NCBI GenBank assembly: GCA_030667735.1
Contig: DAOUVG010000047.1
Location: 1 to 8,566 of the forward strand
From: Dehalococcoidales bacterium
Lineage (GTDB): Bacteria > Chloroflexota > Dehalococcoidia > Dehalococcoidales > Fen-1064
Reading direction: 5' to 3'
Length of the DNA stretch: 8,566 bases
Positions 1 to 5,677 of this stretch are shown here, piece by piece; position 1 is the stretch's first letter; each line of letters starts with the position of its first letter. The position numbers were made by a program, and so were the translations under genes. Under the pieces are notes generated by a model that was not told the DNA's origin, searched no databases, and saw only the letters and a program-made list of their open reading frames with translations.

Positions 1-2336
1 ATCAGACTCTTCGCTGTCTCTGCGGTGGTTATATCCTCCATGATGCCTTTGAGGAATATTTCGTAATTGGTGCCGTCTATATTTGCCATGGCAACAGTCG
101 TCCCCCGGGCCATTAGCATGAATTCCTGCTGCAACAGCCCCATTTGGTCCGGGGATAATCCGAGGGTCGTCATCTTGGCCAGGTCGGGTTCGACTACCAG
201 GCTCGGCTGTACATTGCTTGTCTGTATTTCCAGGTCAGCCAGGCTCTTCAGACTATTAGCCTGAGCAGCAAGCCGACGGTCAGCTATCGTACTACCGGTT
301 GACGTGCCCCCATCACCCTGACTGGCAGACTCCAGTCTGTCAAGAAGCTGTTCTCCAGCCAGCACTACATCTTCATTCGTATCGCCTTGAATTGTTATTT
401 CCAGTCCGGATGTCATCTGGCCCATGGCAGCCTGCTGTGAGGCGGCACTCACTACACCCTGCTCGATTATCTCGTCAAGTCTGTCGGAAAGCCTCGTGGC
501 AACCTTATCGATATCAGCGTTCGGGGTAACAACGGCTTGGATACCGATGATATTGCTACCACTACCGCCACCGAAGATACTGCTGACCATAGCCGTGGTA
601 CCACTACCGGAACCAATTGTTGTACTGTAGGTTAGTACATCAGGATCTGCTGCCAGCAGGCTTTCTGCCTTGAGAGTAGCCCCGTTAACAGTACTGTAGT
701 CGCTATCTTCCGGCATCTCAATTTGAATAGTTAGAACATTACTGTTCATCTCAGGCATGAAGCTGGTACCGATGAAGGGTATCAGGGCGAGGCTGCCCAG
801 AAACAGCAAAATGGAAATCACCAGCGTAGCCACCCGATGACCGAGACACCAGCGTAGCACCGATGTGTATATCCTCAGATACCGGGGCTGTCTTACGCTG
901 TCACCGGTTCTCTTGACTGTCAGCCAGCCGGAGAGTGCCGGTACCACAGTCAAAGCTATCAGCAGCGAACCGATAAGGGCGAACGCTATCGTAAGTGCAA
1001 AAGGAATGAACATTTCACCGACAATTCCACCGACCAGCGCCAGTGGCAGGAAGATAACCACGGTGGCGATAGTAGCCGATGTGATAGGGACGACTACTTC
1101 CCTGGTCCCATTGATAGCAGCGTCTTTGAACCTCTCACCGAGTTGCATGTGGCGGTATATTACTTCAAGGATAACGATACTGTTATCGATAACCCGCCCC
1201 ACGGCGATGACCATGGCACTAAGCGTTAGAATGTTGATTGTGATACCGGTGAAACGCATCACAAGGAAGCCAATCAGGATGCTTAAAGGGATTGATATGG
1301 CGGTCACCAGAGAAGCCCGCACCGCCATCAGGAAAAGGAAAACAACAACTATGGCAAGACCACCACCAACCAGTGCACTGTTCTTGAGGTCGGAGATGCT
1401 GGCTTCAATAAACTCCGACTGGTCCATAATGGTCACCAATTCCATGCCTGGAGGGAGGGTTATCTCCAATTCTGCCAATTTGTCAATAATGGCGTTGGCT
1501 GTGGTAACCGTGTTGGCAGCAGCTTCCTTTGTTACACTGATACCGATGCTGGGTTTGCCATTGGTGCGGTTAATGCCCTCTCCCGGGCTAGGACCAAAAC
1601 TGACCTCGGCCAGGTGCTTTAGCTGCAGACCGTCGGGGCTGAGAAAGGCATTCTCCACATCAGCAACGGATTCGTAGCTTTGCATAGCCAGAGCACCGAC
1701 CAATTGCCCCATGGAGATACCGGACTGGGTCATCTGTTCCACCGAGGGGCTCACCAGTACCTTCTCGCCAGCGCCACCTTCCACAGAGACATCGAACACG
1801 CCTTCGATTGCTTTCAGTTCCGGCACAAGCTGGGTATCGGCAATTTGCTGTAGCTCCTGAGGAGATGCATCCCCACTGAAACTGAGGGTTACTATTGGCA
1901 TCATATTGATATTGAGCGGAAAGAGTCTTGGGTTCTCATCCAATCCGGGCATCATGGCAGGTAGACCTCTTACCTGCTGTGGAAGTTCCAGTGTGTCGAG
2001 CCGCTCGGCGATGGTATCATTCACCTTGTCCATATCTGTGCCATACGCAAACTGCACGAAAACAATGGAACTGCCTTCGGCTGAGGTGGATGTAATGTGT
2101 TCAAGACCTTCTATGCCGTCAATGGCCTTTTCTACCGGGATGGTTACTGTCTCCATCACCTCTTCAGCCTGCGCCTGAGGATAGACCGTAATCACTGTGG
2201 TCATCGGTAGCTCAATATTGGGAAAGAGCTCCATCTGGAGAGTAAACATAGCCCAGACAGATGCTCCTGCTACCAGGGCAGCGATTAACATCGTCAGCCA
2301 TCGTTTCTTCAGTGCTATCTTTGTAATCCAGGTCAT
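1..2336 (-). CDS. RND-family efflux transporter (AcrB/SwrC-like, HAE1 type), 3' end beyond window
   Basis: Inner-membrane exporter of the resistance-nodulation-division superfamily, which uses proton influx to expel hydrophobic or amphiphilic compounds. My reading of the minus strand is open from ATG at 2336 to the window edge (778 codons; the family usually has 1000-1050). A first membrane helix lies at about residues 12-31, followed by the porter-domain signature ELFPNIELP and the run of VEKAIDGIEG and STSAEGSS. Helices TM2-TM6 fill roughly residues 315-460, and TM7 starts near 500. The TM4 motif is GRVIDNSIVILE, with D384 and N385 where AcrB has D407 and D408. A Gly/Ser-rich stretch lies near residues 572-592. 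AAGGAG sits 8 bases before the ATG. The GR-V-D-S form of TM4 resembles monoderm pumps such as SwrC more than AcrB. The long plus-strand reading frames here are antisense shadows. Family assignment is secure; substrate is unknown. Confidence 0.95.
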   Translation of the reverse strand, partial: MTWITKIALKKRWLTMLIAALVAGASVWAMFTLQMELFPNIELPMTTVITVYPQAQAEEVMETVTIPVEKAIDGIEGLEHITSTSAEGSSIVFVQFAYGTDMDKVNDTIAERLDTLELPQQVRGLPAMMPGLDENPRLFPLNINMMPIVTLSFSGDASPQELQQIADTQLVPELKAIEGVFDVSVEGGAGEKVLVSPSVEQMTQSGISMGQLVGALAMQSYESVADVENAFLSPDGLQLKHLAEVSFGPSPGEGINRTNGKPSIGISVTKEAAANTVTTANAIIDKLAELEITLPPGMELVTIMDQSEFIEASISDLKNSALVGGGLAIVVVFLFLMAVRASLVTAISIPLSILIGFLVMRFTGITINILTLSAMVIAVGRVIDNSIVILEVIYRHMQLGERFKDAAINGTREVVVPITSATIATVVIFLPLALVGGIVGEMFIPFALTIAFALIGSLLIALTVVPALSGWLTVKRTGDSVRQPRYLRIYTSVLRWCLGHRVATLVISILLFLGSLALIPFIGTSFMPEMNSNVLTIQIEMPEDSDYSTVNGATLKAESLLAADPDVLTYSTTIGSGSGTTAMVSSIFGGGSGSNIIGIQAVVTPNADIDKVATRLSDRLDEIIEQGVVSAASQQAAMGQMTSGLEITIQGDTNEDVVLAGEQLLDRLESASQGDGGTSTGSTIADRRLAAQANSLKSLADLEIQTSNVQPSLVVEPDLAKMTTLGLSPDQMGLLQQEFMLMARGTTVAMANIDGTNYEIFLKGIMEDITTAETAKSL

Positions 2337-2369
2337 ATAGGCTACTCCTTCTTTGTGTGTATGTGGTAC

Positions 2370-2636
2370 CTAATCCGATTCCTCAGCGTGCTCCGCCTTC
2401 ACCATCTGCTCGAACTGTGAAAGAGCGGCAGTAGCACTGGCCAGCATTTCTGTGGCAAATTCGGCCTTGATGAGGAGCAGGACCTTTTTGTTTGGATGAC
2501 CGAATGCAAGTAGTTTGGTGGCCGGCTCAATTACCATCTCTCGCCGTGCTTCAGCGGGAATGGCGACCTGCCCTCTTTCACCGACTGTTACGGCGCCGTA
2601 GAACTTAGGCATTGCCTCGGAAATATGGTCTATCAT
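2370..2636 (-). CDS. AbrB/SpoVT-type DNA-binding protein, likely regulator of the RND pump
   Basis: A small protein of 88 residues. Residues 12-45 carry the swapped-hairpin AbrB/MazE/SpoVT motif: FYGAVTVGERGQVAIPAEAR, then the helix and the strand ending in LLAFGHP. Such proteins dimerise and bind AT-rich operators, and many regulate their own operon. The C-terminal 30 residues (ATEMLASATAALSQFEQMVK) look like an amphipathic helix that could mediate oligomerisation. The ATG at 2636 is preceded by GGGAG with 9 bases of spacing. The stop lies 33 bases before the RND start on the same strand, so one transcript is likely and the RND pump is the obvious target. This could instead be the antidote half of a toxin pair, but no toxin gene is adjacent: the neighbour is the pump. 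The fold is well supported; the regulatory role is inferred from position. Confidence 0.85.
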   Translation of the reverse strand: MIDHISEAMPKFYGAVTVGERGQVAIPAEARREMVIEPATKLLAFGHPNKKVLLLIKAEFATEMLASATAALSQFEQMVKAEHAEESD

Positions 2637-2657
2637 GATGCCTGTCTCCCGGTGGAA

Positions 2658-2693
2658 ATATTACACGATAAATATAGTTTATCATATATTACA
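2658..2693. promoter_or_regulatory. AT-rich repeat cluster, candidate operator for the AbrB-RND operon
   Basis: A perfect inverted repeat GATAAA-n5-TTTATC (2667-2683) is flanked on both sides by the direct repeat ATATTACA (2658-2665 and 2686-2693, offset 28 bases). It lies just upstream of the abrB-like start, inside the region where that gene's promoter must sit. Weak minus-strand hexamers TAGACT and TAAACT, 17 bases apart, overlap it. AbrB-type proteins favour AT-rich symmetric DNA, so autoregulation here is plausible but unproven. Confidence 0.4.
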
Positions 2694-2714
2694 TACTCAG
2701 TCTATCAGGATGGC

Positions 2715-2743
2715 TTGACAGTGTCACCGCACGCCACTATCAT
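2715..2743 (+). promoter_or_regulatory. Sigma70-type promoter of the crotonase gene
   Basis: TTGACA (2715-2720, a perfect -35 match) is followed after exactly 17 bases by TATCAT (2738-2743, five of six matches to the -10 consensus). Transcription would begin near 2750, leaving a leader of about 54 bases before the TTG start at 2804. Confidence 0.65.
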
Positions 2744-2803
2744 TAGCGCAGAAAGGAACAGCAATACCATTGTATTCAGGTATATTGAAAGGGGAATATT
2801 CTA

Positions 2804-3592
2804 TTGGCTTACGAGATGATACTGACCGAAACAAGTGGTAGGGTAGGGATTATCACTTTCAACCGACCGGAAAAATTAAACGCCATGCATACTACTATGC
2901 AGGCGGAAATGCGGGACCAGATTGACGCCTGGAACTCTGACCACGACATCGGAGCCGTTGTCCTTACCGGTGCCGGGAGAGCATTCTGCGCCGGCGCCGA
3001 TATCAGTGGTTGGAACCAGGATATCCAGACACGTGAGTCGGGAGTAGAGGCAGAGAGACGTCCCCGGATTGAGCCGTGGGTTCCATTTGTTCAGCGTTCC
3101 AAACCCATCGTTTGTGCCATCAATGGCCCTGCTATCGGGGCGGGACTGACAACCACACTACCGTGCGATATACGTATCGCCTCTGACCAGGCGCGTCTGT
3201 CTATGCGTTTCGTACGAGTGGGTGTTATACCTGAACTGGCCAGCACTCACCTGCTACCTCACATTGTTGGGCTGGGACATGCCATGGAGCTCATGCTTTC
3301 AGGAAAGATAATTAACGGCCAGGAAGCGGCGCGTATCGGTCTGGTTAATCACGTAGTCCCACACGAAAAGCTAATGGAAGAGGCGGTCAATATCGCGCAG
3401 GAGATTGCCTTTAACCCAATAGAGTCACTCTTGGTCATAAAAGACCTGACCTGGCAGAATCTTGACGAGACAGATATCACAGTGGTCCAGCAGCGAGAAG
3501 GCAAAGAGTTCGCCGCGGCAATGCAGAGACCTTCTTTCAAGGAAGCAGTAAAATCTTTCGTCGAGAAGCGCCCCCCGGACTTCCATAAATAA
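2804..3592 (+). CDS. Crotonase-superfamily enzyme (enoyl-CoA hydratase/isomerase family)
   Basis: A complete crotonase of 262 residues, the normal family length. It acts on an acyl-CoA thioester in the cytoplasm, holding the carbonyl in an oxyanion hole formed by FCAGADIS (residues 61-68) and GPAIGAGL (108-115). The two acids of true enoyl-CoA hydratases (rat E144 and E164) align here with T116 and F136. Instead an acid lies at E144 in GVIPELAST, the place where PaaG-type isomerases and 4-chlorobenzoyl-CoA dehalogenase carry their catalytic Asp or Glu. Isomerase or related chemistry is therefore likelier than simple hydration. The start is TTG at 2804, chosen because AAAGGGGA ends 8 bases before it; the next ATG (2816) is 20 bases away. 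The gene has its own promoter and a strong hairpin after its stop, so it appears to be monocistronic. Confidence 0.93.
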   Translation: MAYEMILTETSGRVGIITFNRPEKLNAMHTTMQAEMRDQIDAWNSDHDIGAVVLTGAGRAFCAGADISGWNQDIQTRESGVEAERRPRIEPWVPFVQRSKPIVCAINGPAIGAGLTTTLPCDIRIASDQARLSMRFVRVGVIPELASTHLLPHIVGLGHAMELMLSGKIINGQEAARIGLVNHVVPHEKLMEEAVNIAQEIAFNPIESLLVIKDLTWQNLDETDITVVQQREGKEFAAAMQRPSFKEAVKSFVEKRPPDFHK

Positions 3593-3636
3593 TGGCTGCC
3601 TGATACTCCCGTCTGGCCGGAGAATGAGGAGCAGAA

Positions 3637-3669
3637 TAGAGAGCGGTGGTCTGTGACCACCGCTCTCTA
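3637..3669 (+). terminator. Strong hairpin, probable intrinsic terminator of the crotonase gene
   Basis: A perfect 15-bp inverted repeat (arms 3637-3651 and 3655-3669) encloses a 3-base TGT loop, 45 bases after the crotonase stop. The core is GAGAGCGGTGGTC. The sequence after the stem, ATTTAGCC, holds only a short T run, so it may terminate incompletely or act mainly to protect the mRNA 3' end. Confidence 0.7.
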
Positions 3670-3708
3670 ATTTAGCCGACACTTAGTTCTCGGGGAACTG
3701 CCGGATAT

Positions 3709-3737
3709 TTGATTGATTGGTGAGTTGCAGCGATAAT
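3709..3737 (+). promoter_or_regulatory. Promoter of the zinc-ribbon/bS21 unit
   Basis: TTGATT (3709-3714) and GATAAT (3732-3737, five of six matches to the -10 consensus) are separated by 17 bases. An overlapping second pair, TTGCAG and TACACT, also with 17 bases between, begins at 3725 and is weaker at -35. Either gives a leader of 110-125 bases before the zinc-ribbon gene. A short palindrome, AGTTC-n5-GAACT, lies just upstream at 3685-3699. Confidence 0.55.
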
Positions 3738-3821
3738 ATTTTAATGGTACACTATGGGCGGTGGTTTAGTTCAGGTTACCCAGCACTTAGTCAATACCAT
3801 TTGTTTATCGGCTCAAGTCCC

Positions 3822-3841
3822 GGTTGACCACAAGGCTAACC
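3822..3841 (+). other. Small hairpin in the leader of the zinc-ribbon gene
   Basis: GGTTGACC and GGCTAACC pair around an ACAA loop (one mismatch, one G-U) in the transcribed leader, about 13 bases before the Shine-Dalgarno site. A role in translation control is possible; no known riboswitch or leader family is recognised. Confidence 0.3.
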
Positions 3842-3869
3842 AACTACTAACAAGAGAGGAGGAGGCTTC

Positions 3870-4175
3870 GTGGGATTTGAGGACAAAACAATAGAGTGCG
3901 CCGATTGCGGAACCGTCTTCACCTTCAGTGCTGAGGAGCAAGAGTTGTTTGCCTCCAGAGGCTACCAGAATGAGCCAAAGCGCTGCCTTCCATGCCGTCA
4001 GGCAAGGAAGACACAACGGGACACAGGTGATGGTTTCGGCTACCGCCCCAACCGACAGATGTACCCCGTTGTATGTGCCCAGTGCGGTAAGGAAACTGAA
4101 GTTCCGTTTGAGCCTCGGCAGGGAAGACCGGTTTATTGTAGCGATTGCTACAATGCTTCTAAAACGAGCAATTAG
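3870..4175 (+). CDS. Small protein with two zinc ribbons
   Basis: A 101-residue protein with two four-cysteine zinc ribbons. The first has C10-x2-C13 and C39-x2-C42 and resembles the short ribbon found in many small Chloroflexota proteins (probable zinc-ribbon domain, zf-trcl type). The second has C69-x2-C72 and C90-x2-C93, with the GRPVYCSDCY ending seen in CxxC-CxxC small proteins. A basic, glycine-containing linker (residues 43-65) joins them. Zinc binding is nearly certain from the pairs; nucleic-acid or ribosome contact is an inference from the basic linker and from the gene for bS21 that follows. The start is GTG at 3870, preceded by the very strong GAGGAGGAGG (about 4-7 bases away depending on pairing register). 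No enzymatic residues are seen. Confidence 0.85.
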   Translation: MGFEDKTIECADCGTVFTFSAEEQELFASRGYQNEPKRCLPCRQARKTQRDTGDGFGYRPNRQMYPVVCAQCGKETEVPFEPRQGRPVYCSDCYNASKTSN

Positions 4176-4252
4176 TGCTGGTCTGATACTAATATCATGG
4201 ACTGGTGCGGGATTCTCGCCCGGTATACTTGGAAGGAAGGGACTTTTGTGTA

Positions 4253-4438
4253 ATGGCACTGGAAGTGTCAATACGAGAAGGTGAGAGTCAGGACTCTCTA
4301 CTGAAGCGCTTTCAGAGAATGGTACAGATGGACGGCGTCCTGCGGGAGGCTAAGTCGCATCGATACTTCCTCTCAAAGAGAGAAGCGGCGCGTTTGAAGG
4401 CAAAGAAGAACGCAAGGTCGAAAAGACAGGATAGGTAG
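4253..4438 (+). CDS. rpsU: 30S ribosomal protein bS21
   Basis: bS21 is a small basic protein of the 30S platform near the mRNA exit and anti-Shine-Dalgarno region, involved in initiation. The 61 residues match the family: N-terminal MALEVSIREGES, the central SLLKRFQRMVQMDGVLREAK helix, and YFLSKREAARLKAKK running into a Lys/Arg-rich tail. The reading frame stays open upstream to 4205, but the ATG at 4253 gives the canonical N terminus and has GGAAGGAAGG at 4231-4240, 12 bases away (a long spacing). It lies 77 bases after the zinc-ribbon stop with no strong promoter seen between, so co-transcription is likely. Confidence 0.92.
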   Translation: MALEVSIREGESQDSLLKRFQRMVQMDGVLREAKSHRYFLSKREAARLKAKKNARSKRQDR

Positions 4439-4470
4439 CTGGCGTCAGTCTGAGAGGATTGATAATGTTT

Positions 4471-4521
4471 GTGCCGACGCTCGTGGAGTAGCAGTAATGT
4501 AGCTCCAGGGGACGTCGGCAC
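4471..4521. terminator. Bulged hairpin between convergent rpsU and lexA, possible two-way terminator
   Basis: GTGCCGACG (4471-4479) pairs perfectly with CGTCGGCAC (4513-4521). Inside, TGGAG (4484-4488) pairs with CTCCA (4503-4507), leaving a small internal loop and a 14-base apical loop. It lies 32 bases after the bS21 stop and about 105 bases beyond the lexA stop. Neither side has a T run, so classic intrinsic termination is doubtful. Confidence 0.4.
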
Positions 4522-4625
4522 TATCATGTCTACAGGCAGGGTGCTGAAATACCACTATGGGGAACAGGGGTAGACTGCGTTCCAAATGAGCTAGACCGGA
4601 AATCTCCACCTGCCAACAGTTCCGC

Positions 4626-5270
4626 CTAGAGCTTTCTGATGACGGCAGTCACTTTACCCTGAACTTCAACATTCTCCGGGTCCTGATATATGGGCTGCAT
4701 GCCCTGATTTGCCGGACGAAGGCACACTTTCCCTTCTTCCAGAAAGAACCTCTTCAGTGTCACTTCCTGCTCATTCTTCAGCCATACCGCCACCATATCG
4801 CCGTTCTCAGCGGTATTCACCGGCTCCATGAGTACTATATCACCATCGTCAATCAGGGCATCCACCATTGAGAGTCCCTTGACCCTGAGGGCATAGAGCT
4901 GCTTGCCTTGCGTGAGTTCTTCGGGGAGTTCGATGGTTTCCAGTGCCTGACTCTGCCACGTATCTGACGTGGGCACAGGGATAGGTTCACCGGCAGCGAT
5001 AGTGCCGAGTAATGGCACACCGTCGGTATCCTTCCGGTCGGTGAGCCGAATACTCCGGAAGACCTCGGGGTCGCGGTGAATACGGCCTTCCCTGTCTAGA
5101 ACATTGAGGTGGTGCTGCACAACGGCGGTAGAACTGATGCTGCAACCCTTCAGGATATCGCGCACTGTCGGTGCATACCCGCGGTTCTTGAAGAACTTTC
5201 GTATGTAAGCGTATATCGACTCCCTGGTTTTACTGTAGCCTGGCTGCCTCACACTACCTCCGAACTGCAT
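4626..5270 (-). CDS. lexA: LexA repressor, SOS regulator with self-cleaving peptidase domain
   Basis: LexA represses DNA-damage genes and cleaves itself when stimulated by RecA filaments. At 214 residues it is slightly longer than the E. coli protein (202). Residues 13-76 form the winged helix (RGYAPTVRDI, then ISSTAVVQHHLNVLDREG). The cleavage site is A93-G94 in GTIAAGEP. The catalytic Ser is S134 in VKGLSM and the Lys is K173 in VTLKRFF, a spacing of 39 (37 in E. coli). All functional residues are present. The ATG at 5270 has no Shine-Dalgarno; an in-frame GTG at 5252 has GGAGG four bases before it and would give 208 residues and a more typical N terminus. Its promoter overlaps an SOS-box-like sequence, so it is likely autoregulated. 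No SOS partner gene is adjacent. Confidence 0.95.
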   Translation of the reverse strand: MQFGGSVRQPGYSKTRESIYAYIRKFFKNRGYAPTVRDILKGCSISSTAVVQHHLNVLDREGRIHRDPEVFRSIRLTDRKDTDGVPLLGTIAAGEPIPVPTSDTWQSQALETIELPEELTQGKQLYALRVKGLSMVDALIDDGDIVLMEPVNTAENGDMVAVWLKNEQEVTLKRFFLEEGKVCLRPANQGMQPIYQDPENVEVQGKVTAVIRKL

Positions 5271-5282
5271 TTTGTAGTATAA

Positions 5283-5319
5283 ACGATTGTTTTATGAACA
5301 AGTGTACCATAACAATCGT
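5283..5319. promoter_or_regulatory. Candidate LexA operator within a 37-bp interrupted palindrome
   Basis: The core GAACAAGTGTAC (5296-5307) differs at one position from the Gram-positive SOS box GAAC-RNRY-GTTC and covers the lexA -10. It is framed, almost on the same centre, by the perfect 9-bp inverted repeat ACGATTGTT (5283-5291) and AACAATCGT (5311-5319). Allowing two extra T's on the left arm lengthens the pairing to TTATG/CATAA. Binding here would block RNA polymerase. The regulatory reading is inference. Confidence 0.55.
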
Positions 5320-5329
5320 GCGCTGTCAA
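5301..5329 (-). promoter_or_regulatory. lexA promoter
   Basis: Read on the minus strand: a perfect -35 TTGACA (5329-5324), a 17-base spacer, and -10 TACACT (5306-5301, four of six matches). Transcription should begin near 5294, about 24 bases before the ATG at 5270, and this short leader holds no Shine-Dalgarno. Confidence 0.7.
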
Positions 5330-5340
5330 TATCAGGCCGT

Positions 5341-5677
5341 TTGGGTGTCGGTGTTCCATTATGCCAGCTGCCGGGGGTAGCTATTATCACAGTCGCAGTA
5401 ACCGGAAGGTAGTTTAATGCCGGAGAACAACATTACATAATACTGTTCTTGCATGCGTGGTAACCTGGTGACTATGGCTGATAGGTAGGGTAGAGATGAC
5501 GAAGCGGTTAATGAGACTCTCACCCATGCCAGGGATATTGACTGGTAGACGGCCGAAATGTGCCTGCTCTTTGGAATGGCCGGGGCCATACCGGGGCGTT
5601 GCCTGCCGGTATCCGTATGCGTATCTCAACGAATCGCGTCGGGAGCGGGTACAACAGTGAAACGGGTGGGCGACCAC
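5341..5677. other. Intergenic stretch with no supported gene
   Basis: Between the lexA promoter and the reductase stop. Reading frames here are short, Arg/His/Ser-rich and match nothing I recognise. Weak items: a 5-bp GGTGG-TCGC-CCACC hairpin right after the reductase stop (minus strand, 5662-5677) and an inverted repeat AGAACA-n14-TGTTCT at 5424-5449. I see no remnant of an FAD or NAD binding domain that would extend the reductase. Confidence 0.5.

Noticed and set aside
865..1677. A 270-codon plus-strand reading frame inside the RND region
   Set aside because: It is antisense to a reading frame with clear RND motifs; its own translation is low-complexity Ser/Thr/Ile/Arg and matches no fold I know.
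2625..2819. A 64-codon plus-strand frame spanning the abrB start and crotonase promoter
   Set aside because: It overlaps the AbrB-like gene start on the other strand and the promoter elements, and has no Shine-Dalgarno or recognisable domain.
3685..3699. AGTTC-n5-GAACT palindrome considered as an SOS box
   Set aside because: The half-sites are in the inverse order (GTTC before GAAC) with the wrong spacing, so it does not match the box seen at lexA.
3754..3830. tRNA-like look of the zinc-ribbon leader (GGTTTAGTTCAGG and GGCTCAAGTCCCGG)
   Set aside because: No 7-bp acceptor stem can be paired, and the T arm would need an irregular loop; no anticodon arm forms. Treated as chance resemblance.
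5596..5626. Short ATACG-like repeats (GTATCCGTATGCGTATC)
   Set aside because: Only two or three degenerate units with no spacer regularity; not a CRISPR or satellite array.
5414..5677. An 87-codon minus-strand frame starting right after the reductase stop
   Set aside because: Composition is rich in Arg, His and Ser without any motif, there is no ribosome site separate from the upstream gene end, and nothing resembles an FAD domain remnant.
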